62,500 bases of DNA, from contig CACJNE010000002.1 of NCBI GenBank assembly GCA_902594675.1, positions 1-62,500 of the forward strand, written 5' to 3'. This document shows positions 36,064 through 44,533 of this stretch, one piece after another. The position numbers were made by a program, and so were the translations under genes. Below the pieces are notes generated by a model that was given only the letters and a program-made list of their open reading frames with translations, did not search any database and was not told the origin of the DNA. How positions within the stretch are numbered: the stretch's first letter is position 1; each line of letters begins with the position of its first letter. This DNA is from an uncultured Pelagibacteraceae bacterium. GTDB taxonomy: Bacteria; Pseudomonadota; Alphaproteobacteria; Pelagibacterales; Pelagibacteraceae.

Positions 36064-36974
36064 CTTAATTTTTGTATAAGTTCTACGTGATCAAGTCTTG
36101 GTATTTCTAATAAAGAACTAATTTTTTTCTTTTTGTATGAAAGAAAACCAATCTTAATTCCAATATTTTTTAAAATTTTAAGAGTATTTTTATTATAACG
36201 TCCAAATGGATGTGACATGGAAAGAGGTCTAGATTTTGTAAATTTTTTAATAAAAAGCATATTGTTTTTGTATTCTCTCATTTGATCTTTATATAATAAA
36301 TTTGGCAAATTTACTGGGTGAGTTGAAGAATGTAATCCGATAATATGTTTCTCTTTAATAAGTTTTTTTATATCAGTCCTATTCATGAATAATTTTTTGG
36401 TGGCTAACTTATAATTAAATTTTTTTTTTTTCATTAATTTAAACATTAAAGTTTCATATGAGTCCTTACTCAAAATTTTATCTCTACAAAATCTATATTG
36501 CCTGTCTTCAATCGAATAAAATTTGTACTGATTTAAATATTTATTTGTAAACTTTTTCTTATATTTTAAAAAATCGTTGATAAAAAATAATTTCATGTGT
36601 TTAAAGAAATCTTGATAAAAAAATTTAATGTTTTGGTATTTAGTATTTCTAAAATACCTAAAAATTTCAAGATTATCTGGATTATTTTTAAAGGCACCAT
36701 TGTATACAAAGAAAAAAGCTTTAATTTTAAATTCTTTTAAAATGGGCAAAGCAATATCAATTTGACATTTCAAACCATCGTCAAATGTTAAACATATATC
36801 TTTGTAAGTAATTTTTTTTTTTAAGATTTTTTTAACATAATCATCAGCATTATTTAAAATATATTTTTTTTTTAATGAAATTACAATTTTTTTTAACTCA
36901 TTCTTAGATATTGAGCCTTGACCTTTTTTATGGACATGGCTGTGAAAGTGATGAAACATAACTCCGAATGTCAT
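36060..36974 (-). CDS. Polysaccharide/sugar deacetylase (NodB/CE4 fold)
   Basis: A 304-residue deacetylase-fold protein. The three metal/catalytic motifs are present: LTFDDG (62-67), IGLHSSTHPV (His-x3-His near residue 213-218), and MSHPFGRY (near 258-265). There is no signal peptide, so it would act in the cytoplasm on a nucleotide- or lipid-linked sugar. Family members usually remove an N-acetyl group. It overlaps the formyltransferase gene by 4 bases, which supports a deacetylate-then-formylate pair. The N terminus begins with FGVMFHHFHSHVHKK, a His-rich strand typical of the first beta strand of such proteins in surface-sugar loci. Confidence 0.85.
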   Translation of the reverse strand: MTFGVMFHHFHSHVHKKGQGSISKNELKKIVISLKKKYILNNADDYVKKILKKKITYKDICLTFDDGLKCQIDIALPILKEFKIKAFFFVYNGAFKNNPDNLEIFRYFRNTKYQNIKFFYQDFFKHMKLFFINDFLKYKKKFTNKYLNQYKFYSIEDRQYRFCRDKILSKDSYETLMFKLMKKKKFNYKLATKKLFMNRTDIKKLIKEKHIIGLHSSTHPVNLPNLLYKDQMREYKNNMLFIKKFTKSRPLSMSHPFGRYNKNTLKILKNIGIKIGFLSYKKKKISSLLEIPRLDHVELIQKLR

Positions 36975-36983
36975 TATAATATT

Positions 36984-37694
36984 TTATTTAAGTTTAATTT
37001 TTAACAGAGTTTGTGGCTGAATAATGCTTAAACCATTTATCATAATTTTTTTCTTATTCATATTTACAGTCCAACTTCTTACTGGATCTCTTTGACGTTT
37101 TAGATGGAATGGCATAAAAAATTGTTCAAACTTATAGCTTTTTATTTTTTTATTTTTTTTTAAAAATTTAATCACAGACTCTTTAGAAAAAATATTCCAT
37201 CCTGTTTCAAAAGTATTTTTTTTATAGTTTTTTGATAGTCTATATTTTATAATAACATCAACAGGATCAGGATTAAACATATCGCAAATAAAAATCTCTC
37301 CTTCGGGCTTTGTCCAAAAAATTAAGTTAGAGAAACACTTTTCAAAATTATCAAATATTGGATGAACACCAATCAAAAAACTAATATCAAAAGTATTTTT
37401 TTTAAAAATATTTTTATTTAAAACAGACCCTCTTTTGAAATTAACACTTGGTACATATTTTTTAGCTTTATTCAGTAGATCTTTTCTTATGTCTATGCCA
37501 GTGTAATCGTTATTTGATTTAATTTTTTTTAAATAAAATAAAAACTCACCTGCTGCACATCCAAAATCACAAATTTTTTTATTTACAGAATTTCTTTTTA
37601 TAGATCTTTTTGCAATAAACTTGAACATTTCTTTAGGTTTATTGTATCTATTTTCTTTTAAATATAACTTGTCGTGTGTCCTGATAACTTTCAT
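36984..37694 (-). CDS. Class I SAM-dependent methyltransferase
   Basis: A 236-residue methyltransferase with motif I ICDFGCAAGEFLFYL (41-55), motif II YTGIDIRKDLL, and a SVLNKNIFKKNTFDISFLIGVHPIFDN post-motif region. The acidic Asp of GIDIR binds the ribose of SAM. It precedes the deacetylase and formyltransferase genes by 9 bases, and so probably modifies the same sugar or a neighbour in the repeat. O- or N-methylation cannot be told apart from sequence. Confidence 0.83.
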   Translation of the reverse strand: MKVIRTHDKLYLKENRYNKPKEMFKFIAKRSIKRNSVNKKICDFGCAAGEFLFYLKKIKSNNDYTGIDIRKDLLNKAKKYVPSVNFKRGSVLNKNIFKKNTFDISFLIGVHPIFDNFEKCFSNLIFWTKPEGEIFICDMFNPDPVDVIIKYRLSKNYKKNTFETGWNIFSKESVIKFLKKNKKIKSYKFEQFFMPFHLKRQRDPVRSWTVNMNKKKIMINGLSIIQPQTLLKIKLK

Positions 37695-37828
37695 TATTAA
37701 AATTAAGGATTTATTTTTACATTTATATCTAATTAAAGAAAGTTAAATAACTATTATTTGTTAATTTATAAAAATTTTCAATTTTTACCTTATTTTTTTT
37801 ATAATTTAAGATAATAAATTACTAAAAC

Positions 37829-38485
37829 TTATCTTTTTAATATTTTTTTTGAATATAGCTTTGCTAAATTGTAATCGTAAATATTATCAATATCTAACTT
37901 TTCGAATTTATCATTAATTATATAACCCTTTACTTTTGGTTTATAGAATGACTTATATTTCAATAGATTTTTTGAGTTTATTACATACAAATTTCCATTA
38001 GGTTCAAAATATTCCTCTAGTGAAAACTTCACTGAGCCCTTTTTTAAAAAATTATATTTATATTTTTTATTTTTTTGAAATGTTACAATCGAATGGTTCG
38101 GATATTTTTTTATCAAATTTAAGCAATTAATATATGTTTTTCTTTTTCTGAAGGGAGATGTTGGTTGCATTAAAATAACATTATCAAAAAATTGTTTGTT
38201 TGTTTTTTTTAACCATTTTAAAGCATGTATTGCTACTGATGCAGACGTTGATTTGTCATCAGAAATATTTTTTGGTCTTAGCCACGGGCATAAAACATCA
38301 TGACTTTTCGAAATTTTTTGCAATTTTTTGGAGTCTGTAGATACAAGTATTGAACCTGGTTTATTAATTGTTTTTGCAAATTCAATAGTATGCTCTAACA
38401 AAGTTTTGCCATTCAATTTTAAAAAGTTTTTATTTTTTAGTCTTTTTGAACCTTTTCTAGCTGGAATAATAATTAGATTTTTCAT
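37829..38485 (-). CDS. legF: CMP-legionaminate/acylneuraminate cytidylyltransferase
   Basis: Activates a nonulosonic acid with CTP. I take the ATG at 38485 (MKNLIIIPARKGSKR; 218 residues) because the fold starts there; an ATG at 38506 adds seven basic residues. Motifs: IIPARKGSKRLKNKN, ILVSTDSKKLQKI, LRPKNISDDKS, and ILMQPTSPFRK, all of the NeuA/LegF/PseF family. Its position beside ptmE, legG and legI homologues makes legionaminic acid or a relative the likely substrate rather than true sialic acid. It overlaps the end of... the ptmE-like gene upstream by 29 bases. Confidence 0.9.
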   Translation of the reverse strand: MKNLIIIPARKGSKRLKNKNFLKLNGKTLLEHTIEFAKTINKPGSILVSTDSKKLQKISKSHDVLCPWLRPKNISDDKSTSASVAIHALKWLKKTNKQFFDNVILMQPTSPFRKRKTYINCLNLIKKYPNHSIVTFQKNKKYKYNFLKKGSVKFSLEEYFEPNGNLYVINSKNLLKYKSFYKPKVKGYIINDKFEKLDIDNIYDYNLAKLYSKKILKR

Positions 38486-39527
38486 TTTTTTTTTTAAAAT
38501 TTTCAAAATTTTCTAATGTACCAATTTCTTTCCATTCCTCATGCGCTGGAAAAATAATAATTTTTTTTTTTTTCTTCTTTAATTCAAGAAAAAACTTAGG
38601 AGCATCTTTTTTAGTTTGTTTTTTTAAATTGTTTAGTGTTGATTGAGAGAATATATATATACCTGCATTTATATAAATTCTATCAATTGGTTTTTCTTTG
38701 AAATTCATAATTTCAATACCTTTAGTTTGGATTACTCCGTAGGGATTTGAATTTGTAATAACTTTTGATGCCATTGTAGCATCAGCTTTATTTTTAATAT
38801 GAAAATTTAACATTTCAGACAAATCAATATTAGTAAGTGTATCCCCATTAATAACAAACAATGGCTTTGAATTTTTTTTCTTGAAAAGACTAAGGGAACC
38901 TATTGTGCCTAAAGGTTTTTTTTCTTTTATATAGTTAATGTTTGCGTCAAATTTCTTTCCATTACCAAAGTATGAAATTATTTTTTTTGAAAGATAATTT
39001 ACAGAAATTGTAATATCTCTAAAACCTTGAGAAACTAAATTATTTATAATATGTTCTAATATTGGTTTACCTAAAATTTTTAACATTGGCTTAGGACAGC
39101 TATCAGTATAAGGACGTAATCTTTTTCCAAGACCTCCTGCCATAATAACTATTGGATTTTTTATTATTTGTTTAATTTTATAGTCGTTTATTGCATATAA
39201 CCCAAATATTGAGTTATCATTATTTACTACAGGTAAATGCATTAAGGCTTTTGAACTCATAAGAATTGCTGCCGACTGAGCATCAGAACTTTTTTTAATT
39301 ATAAGTGGATTTTTTTTCATTATTTTGCCAATCCTGTCTTCCAAATCAAAACCTCTTAGTAATGCTCTCCTAATATCACCATCTGTCAAAACTCCAATTA
39401 AAGAATTTTTATCCACAACCATAGAAATTTGCATAGCTGATTTTGAAAGATTTAAAATTACGTCTTTTATTGTAGCATTCTTTTTAATTAAGCAGTTAGT
39501 TATTTCCTTTTTTTTGTAAAATCTCAT
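38457..39527 (-). CDS. ptmE: CBS-domain sugar-1-phosphate nucleotidyltransferase (PtmE-like)
   Basis: In legionaminic acid pathways PtmE makes GDP-glucosamine, the entry nucleotide sugar. This 356-residue protein has an N-terminal pair of CBS domains (about 1-115: GVLTDGDIRRALL and MHLPVVNNDNSIFGLYAI) and a nucleotidyltransferase domain beginning IVIMAGGLGKRLRPYT (126-141), then PKPMLKILGKPI, PLGTIGSLSL and FVINGDTLTNID (metal Asp). The domain order matches PtmE exactly. Nucleotide specificity (GTP or other) cannot be read off. A 13-base T run at 38561-38573 (Lys-rich codons) is the longest homopolymer noted in the window. Confidence 0.88.
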   Translation of the reverse strand: MRFYKKKEITNCLIKKNATIKDVILNLSKSAMQISMVVDKNSLIGVLTDGDIRRALLRGFDLEDRIGKIMKKNPLIIKKSSDAQSAAILMSSKALMHLPVVNNDNSIFGLYAINDYKIKQIIKNPIVIMAGGLGKRLRPYTDSCPKPMLKILGKPILEHIINNLVSQGFRDITISVNYLSKKIISYFGNGKKFDANINYIKEKKPLGTIGSLSLFKKKNSKPLFVINGDTLTNIDLSEMLNFHIKNKADATMASKVITNSNPYGVIQTKGIEIMNFKEKPIDRIYINAGIYIFSQSTLNNLKKQTKKDAPKFFLELKKKKKKIIIFPAHEEWKEIGTLENFENFKKKNEKSNYYSS

Positions 39528-39528
39528 C

Positions 39529-40629
39529 TTATTTTTTTTTAACGATAAATAGTATTTTTTTATAAATATCTATCATGGTTTTTTTTTTATAATAAGGATT
39601 AGTAAAAGAAATATTTTTTAAACCTAGTACTCTTTTTATTGTATTTTTAATTTGCCTTTTGATTGCTGGAACATGAAATACACTTTTTCCACATATTCTA
39701 CCTTTTTGTCTATATCCAACATTTATAGTAGGTATTTTTGCCGACGGAGCTTCAATAATTCCCGCTGATGAATTTCCAATAAATATATCAAAGCTTTTCA
39801 ATAATGTTAAAAAAGAATAAGGTTTTGCACTTTTTATCATCAAACTATTTTTGTTAGATTTGCAAAATTTTTTAATATTTTTAATAATATAATTAGAGTC
39901 AAAATCGTGTCCTGGATATGTAAACAAGATAAAATTATTTTTAAATTCAGATAATGCTTTCAATAATTCATTAAGGTCTTTTCTTGATTTAACAACTGAA
40001 GTAGTTAAAGAATGATACGATACTAAAATTTTTTTATTAAATTTAAATTTTTTTGGAAAAGTAAATTTATTTTTAATTTTATATTTAGCCATATTGGAGG
40101 CACCAACTGAACCAACATTAAATATATTTTTTTTATTAATACCTAAACTTATCAATTTATTTTTATAAAGACTTAATGAAGTAAAATGGTAATCTGATAA
40201 CCTAGAAATTATATCTCTCCATGTATTGTCTAATGAACCTAAGGTTGTTTCTCCTCCATGAAAATGAATAATTTTTATGTTTAAAAACCTTGCACATATT
40301 GCAAAAATAAGAGCTTCATATCTATCACCTAGAACTATTACATACTCAGGTTTATTTTTTCCTAGTAAATTGTAAAATTGATTAAAATAATTTGAAAAAA
40401 TTTTAGAAAAGTCTTTTTTATTTGAACTTTCTAATTTTATATGAATTTTGTAGATATCTCTTTTTGAAATATTAAATTTTTCGTCATCAGAGTATTTTTT
40501 TGATAAATTTGTTCCTGTTAATATAATTTTTTTTTCAAAATGTTTATTGTTTTTGAATAGAAGAAAAATTGATCCAATCAAGCTGTAGTCCGCTCTACTT
40601 CCTGATAAAAAGAAAACTTTGCTTCTCAT
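39529..40629 (-). CDS. legG: NDP-sugar hydrolysing 2-epimerase (LegG/NeuC)
   Basis: Converts an NDP-2,4-diacetamido-trideoxy-glucose to the free mannose-configured sugar while releasing the nucleotide. The 366-residue protein fits the NeuC/LegG/WecB-fold family: FLSGSRADYSLIG (7-19), TGTNLSKKYSD, VLGDRYEAL (Asp/Arg pair), FHGGETTLGSLD (Glu and His), YHSLTTS, TYPGHDFDS, and FIGNSSAGIIEAPS (the uridine-binding turn). Directly follows legI with the stop/start codons sharing one base (40629), and is followed by ptmE with a 1-base gap. Confidence 0.92.
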   Translation of the reverse strand: MRSKVFFLSGSRADYSLIGSIFLLFKNNKHFEKKIILTGTNLSKKYSDDEKFNISKRDIYKIHIKLESSNKKDFSKIFSNYFNQFYNLLGKNKPEYVIVLGDRYEALIFAICARFLNIKIIHFHGGETTLGSLDNTWRDIISRLSDYHFTSLSLYKNKLISLGINKKNIFNVGSVGASNMAKYKIKNKFTFPKKFKFNKKILVSYHSLTTSVVKSRKDLNELLKALSEFKNNFILFTYPGHDFDSNYIIKNIKKFCKSNKNSLMIKSAKPYSFLTLLKSFDIFIGNSSAGIIEAPSAKIPTINVGYRQKGRICGKSVFHVPAIKRQIKNTIKRVLGLKNISFTNPYYKKKTMIDIYKKILFIVKKK

Positions 40630-41630
40630 TATATATTAATTATTTGATCAATTTCAAATTTCCTTCTTGCTCTTTTTCCAATAATTTTTTCAAACCTTTT
40701 TGCCTCAATTCCACCACCAGTTCTTTTAGATGTAATATTTTCTAATGTAAATTTCTCCCCTTTATAAATAATCTTTTTTGCAACCAAAAATTTTTTAACT
40801 AATGTGAAATTTTTTTTTTCACTATTTGTTAATATACTATTCTTTATTTTCATAGCTTTAGATATTTTTTTTGATCCCTCTACTAATAATTTCAACTCAT
40901 TAAAATCACAACTACTGCTATGGTCTGGTCCTTTAAATTTTTTATTTAAAGTAAAATGTTTTTCAATCATTACAGATCCTAGTGCTATCGCCGCAAAAGA
41001 TATTTCATTACCCAATGAATGGTCTGAATAGCCAATATCTATATTAAAAATATCCCTTAACTTTTTCATTGTTAACAAATTTACATCCTCGTAAGGGGTT
41101 GGATAAGCTGTATTACAATGAAGCAATGTAATTTTATTTTTTTGACCGTTTTTTTTTAAGTACTCAATTGCATCTCTAATATCTTTAATTCCACACATTC
41201 CTGTAGATATTATTAACTTTTTATTTAACAAAGCTACATGTTTTAATAAAATAAAATTTGTAATCTCTGACGACCCAATTTTAATAATATTTGTTTTATT
41301 TTGTAAATACGTTAAGCTGCTTAAATCAAATATTGATGCAAGAAATTTTATTTTAATTTTTTTACAATAATCAATTAGTTCATCAAAATTTTCATAGCTT
41401 AATGCTAATTTTTTAAGCATATCATTTTGATTTTCATTTTTATTTGTGGAGTTTTTTTTTTGGTAAGGCGCTTTTTTCAAATTTGAAACAGCAATCTCAT
41501 CAATATTATAAATCTGAAATTTTATGTAATCAGCACCAGCCTTTTTTGCATTAAAAGCTAATTGTTTTGCTAATTTTAATTTTCCATTGTGGTTAACTCC
41601 TGCTTCAGCAATTATTTCGACTTTTCTCAT
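40629..41630 (-). CDS. legI: Nonulosonic acid synthase (LegI/NeuB)
   Basis: Condenses phosphoenolpyruvate with the six-carbon diacetamido sugar to form the nine-carbon acid. The 333 residues include the N-terminal barrel with EIIAEAGVNHNGKLKLA (4-20), KAGADYIKFQIYN, KFLASIFDLSSL, IKIGSSEI, ISTGMC, LLHCNTAYPTP, IGYSDHSLG and MIEKHFTLNK, and the C-terminal antifreeze-like (SAF) domain ending in GGGIEAKRFEKIIGK. The length and all motifs are normal. Located with legG and a NeuD-like gene, in a 4-base overlap with the latter. Confidence 0.95.
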   Translation of the reverse strand: MRKVEIIAEAGVNHNGKLKLAKQLAFNAKKAGADYIKFQIYNIDEIAVSNLKKAPYQKKNSTNKNENQNDMLKKLALSYENFDELIDYCKKIKIKFLASIFDLSSLTYLQNKTNIIKIGSSEITNFILLKHVALLNKKLIISTGMCGIKDIRDAIEYLKKNGQKNKITLLHCNTAYPTPYEDVNLLTMKKLRDIFNIDIGYSDHSLGNEISFAAIALGSVMIEKHFTLNKKFKGPDHSSSCDFNELKLLVEGSKKISKAMKIKNSILTNSEKKNFTLVKKFLVAKKIIYKGEKFTLENITSKRTGGGIEAKRFEKIIGKRARRKFEIDQIINI

Positions 41631-42208
41631 TTTTTTAATATACTTCCCATTTTTACAAAAAAATTATTTTTTATTTTAAGATTTTCTCTTAAAACACTTC
41701 CAGATCCTATGAAAACTCCCTCACCAAGTATGCATCCCCCATTAATAGTTACACTTGTTGATATGTGAGAATTACTTTTAATTTTAACATCATGCTCAAT
41801 AAGAGATCTGCTATTAATTATACAATTGCTCTCTATTTTTGCATTTTTATTGATTACAACTCTATGAAAAATTTGACATCCATCTCCAATTTTTACACCT
41901 TTCGAAACATAAGATAATGGAGATAAAATTGTAGGTATCTCAAAACCTAAATTTTTTAGCTTTAAATAAATTTTTTTTCTTTTTTTAAGGTCTTTATAAA
42001 AACTTATACCAATTATAATATTATTTGTAATATTTTTTAAATTTTCTAGGTCATCATCATTTCCTATAATTGGATAATTATTTATTTTTTTTAATTTCTT
42101 ATTACTAACTACACCAACAATTTTAAATTTATTTGTTGATTCAATTAAATCAATACACGAGGTTGAATGACCACCATCACCATAAACTATAATTTTATTT
42201 TTTTTCAT
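41627..42208 (-). CDS. NeuD/PglD-type sugar N- or O-acetyltransferase
   Basis: A 193-residue acetyltransferase with an N-terminal Rossmann-like nucleotide-sugar-binding part (IIVYGDGGHSTSCIDLIE, VVSNKK, IIGNDDDLE) and a C-terminal left-handed beta helix (GVKIGDGCQIFHRVVINKNAKI... VTINGGCILGEGVFIGSGSVL). The catalytic-type His is in FHRVV/EHDVKI. In the legionaminic pathway this position is taken by LegH, which acetylates the 4-amino group made by LegC; in sialic acid loci by NeuD. I start at ATG 42208, one codon after a TTG. It overlaps legC by 14 bases and legI by 4. Confidence 0.85.
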   Translation of the reverse strand: MKKNKIIVYGDGGHSTSCIDLIESTNKFKIVGVVSNKKLKKINNYPIIGNDDDLENLKNITNNIIIGISFYKDLKKRKKIYLKLKNLGFEIPTILSPLSYVSKGVKIGDGCQIFHRVVINKNAKIESNCIINSRSLIEHDVKIKSNSHISTSVTINGGCILGEGVFIGSGSVLRENLKIKNNFFVKMGSILKK

Positions 42209-43376
42209 CAATATTTAAATGTGGGCTACTGGGTAAATTTATAATCTTTTTTTCTAAAAGTTTAGCTTTAAATAGTTTCATTCTTGGATATTTTTTGAAA
42301 ACATTAATGGTGTGCAGTAGTTGCCAAACTGGTCTACATTTTATTCCGCTTTTATTCATATGATAAAGAATTTTATCTTTTAATTTAATTGATTTTTGAT
42401 TAATAAGAACTGTTATCAGCCAATAATTAGAATCCATGTTCTCATCAATTTTTGATACTTTAAGAATTGAAAATTTTGATAATAATTTTTTATAAAAATT
42501 ATATAATTTTTTTTTTTTCTTTATGTTTTTTTTTAATCTTTTTACCTGTGATAATCCTAATGAAGCATTTAAATTAGGCATTGCTATATTGTAACCTATA
42601 TTGTCATATTTATACTCCCATAAATGTTTTAGTTTTGCATTCTGAGATAAGTGTCTTGCTTTAAGATAAACATCTTTTCTGTTAGTTATTAAAGCACCAC
42701 CGCCACCAGTAGTAATTATCTTATTACCGTTGAAGCTTAACAACCCAATATCTCCAAAAGTACCAAGATGTTTTGACTTAAATTTACTACCCAAAGCTTC
42801 AGAAGAGTCTTCAATTAAAAACAGGTGGTTTTTCCTACAGAATTTTTTAATTTTATCAATATTACTTGTGTTACCAAATATATGAGTGCAGATAAGACCT
42901 GATACTACATTACCAGTTTTTTTATTAAAAATTAAATTTTTTTCTCTCTTAAAGTTAAGTCTAAAATACTCCTCCAAAAGACTTAAATCTATACCAAATG
43001 AATTATATTCACTTTCAATAAAATGAGGAATAAAATTCAATGTGCACAACGCATTTGCGTTAGATATATAATTTAGAGAGGGAATAAATACTTCAGAATT
43101 CGGTTTAATATTCATAGACCTTAATGCAAGGTAAGTGGCACTACTTCCTGAATTAGTTAAAATTACATACTTTGCTCCTGTTATATTCTTTATTTTTTTT
43201 TCAAATTCATCAACAAATTTGCCTTTAGTTGATACAAAAGTACTTTTTATACATTCTTTCAAATTTTTTAAATCTGAATTATCAAAGTATGGTGAATGTA
43301 AATCAATTGTTTTTGTTTTATTTATTGCTTTAAGTTTTGTAATTTTTTCAGTAATTTTTTTGATCTCTAAATTCAT
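42195..43376 (-). CDS. legC: PLP-dependent sugar 4-aminotransferase (LegC type)
   Basis: Adds an amino group to the 4-keto sugar produced by the preceding dehydratase, with glutamate as donor. The 393 residues follow the DegT/DnrJ/EryC1 family: LTNSGSSATYLALRS (PLP phosphate site), FIPSLNYISNANAL, LIEDSSEALGS (Asp pairing with the pyridine nitrogen), LLSFNGNKIITTGGGGAL (Schiff-base Lys in GNK), and RPVWQLLHT. The long LYNFYKKLLSK insert and FIPSLNYI are LegC-like. Its position between legB and the NeuD-like gene fits. A 12-base T run at 42507-42518 lies in the Lys-rich loop. Confidence 0.92.
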   Translation of the reverse strand: MNLEIKKITEKITKLKAINKTKTIDLHSPYFDNSDLKNLKECIKSTFVSTKGKFVDEFEKKIKNITGAKYVILTNSGSSATYLALRSMNIKPNSEVFIPSLNYISNANALCTLNFIPHFIESEYNSFGIDLSLLEEYFRLNFKREKNLIFNKKTGNVVSGLICTHIFGNTSNIDKIKKFCRKNHLFLIEDSSEALGSKFKSKHLGTFGDIGLLSFNGNKIITTGGGGALITNRKDVYLKARHLSQNAKLKHLWEYKYDNIGYNIAMPNLNASLGLSQVKRLKKNIKKKKKLYNFYKKLLSKFSILKVSKIDENMDSNYWLITVLINQKSIKLKDKILYHMNKSGIKCRPVWQLLHTINVFKKYPRMKLFKAKLLEKKIINLPSSPHLNIDEKK

Positions 43377-44533
43377 ATTATTTGGCTGACAATCTTAAAT
43401 TTTTTTTTTGTTGAAAAAAATGAAATTTCCTTTTCAAGATATTTTGTAATTTTTTCTTTAGAATTGAGATTTAATAATTTCTTAATTTTAATGTTACTAT
43501 TTAATTCTTTCTTCAATGCTATTACTTCAACAGAGTCTTTTATAAGTTTTATTGGTTTTTCTTTTTTTAAATCAAAAAATTCCTCAAAATTTTTTTGGCC
43601 CTCTAATTCAGTATTGTTAGGTATTACTGGAAAATATTTTGGTTTTACTTTCAATATTTTGTTAGTAAAATAAATATTATATCCATAAATATTCAAAATA
43701 GCTTTAACAAGTCTTTCAAGTTTTATATCCTTTTTAATTAATTTTGAGGATGGTATGATAATTTTATTTTTATTTTTCTTTAAAATTGATTTAAAACAAA
43801 TAGATATTGCCTCTTCTATTGTTATGAAATAACGCGAAATTCTCATTGGCAATCCAAAAGTAATTTTATTTTCGATTCTTTTTTTAATATACTCAAGATA
43901 GCTTCCATTAGAAAAAGCAACATTAGCAAATCTTGCTGAACTTACAAAAACGCTAGGAAATTTTTTTGAATAATCAGCCAAATTTTGCTCCATAAGGTAT
44001 TTTGAAACCCCTAACATGCTTGTTGAATTTACTGCTTTATCACTTGAAACTGAAAAAAAAATTTTTAGTCTATGTTTTTTTGATGGGCAAAAGCTTAGGC
44101 CATTAGTTCTAAACATATATTTGATAGATTCTAAGCTTTCCTCACTTCTTACGTGTTTTATCGCAGCAAAATTAAGGTAAATCGAGATTTTATTTTTTAA
44201 TAAAAATTCATCTATATCTAAAGATGTAATGTCTGAACATATAAATTTAATTTTTTTAATTTTAGATTTAGATTTTATTAAAATTTCTCTATTTAATTCA
44301 GTTAAACTATTTTCATTCTTGTCAAGTAGATATAACTTTTTGTAATTTAAATTTAACATTCTAATTGTAAATGCCTTACCTATAGATCCACAAGCTCCTG
44401 ATATTAAAATATTTCCTCTAAGAAATAATTTTTTAATTTCGTTAATCTCTTTTTTTGTAACTTTAAATCTATTTTTTTTTGATATAAGTTTTTTTTCTAT
44501 AAAATCTGTAGTGATAAATTTTTTGTTTTTCAT
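43373..44533 (-). CDS. legB: NDP-N-acetylglucosamine 4,6-dehydratase (LegB type)
   Basis: Removes water from C4-C6 of an NDP-GlcNAc to give the 4-keto-6-deoxy sugar that enters the legionaminic pathway. The 386-residue SDR has NILISGACGSIGKAF near 34-48, NFAAIKHVRSEES, VSSDKAVNSTSMLGVSK (Met in the place of the SDR Tyr, as in LegB/WbpM-type dehydratases), SARFANVAFSNGSYL and SRYFITIEEAIS. This retaining-type pattern separates it from the PseB gene (45696). The last 4 bases overlap legC. Together with ptmE it suggests a GDP-linked route, as in Campylobacter, but the nucleotide is not proven. Confidence 0.9.
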   Translation of the reverse strand: MKNKKFITTDFIEKKLISKKNRFKVTKKEINEIKKLFLRGNILISGACGSIGKAFTIRMLNLNYKKLYLLDKNENSLTELNREILIKSKSKIKKIKFICSDITSLDIDEFLLKNKISIYLNFAAIKHVRSEESLESIKYMFRTNGLSFCPSKKHRLKIFFSVSSDKAVNSTSMLGVSKYLMEQNLADYSKKFPSVFVSSARFANVAFSNGSYLEYIKKRIENKITFGLPMRISRYFITIEEAISICFKSILKKNKNKIIIPSSKLIKKDIKLERLVKAILNIYGYNIYFTNKILKVKPKYFPVIPNNTELEGQKNFEEFFDLKKEKPIKLIKDSVEVIALKKELNSNIKIKKLLNLNSKEKITKYLEKEISFFSTKKKFKIVSQII

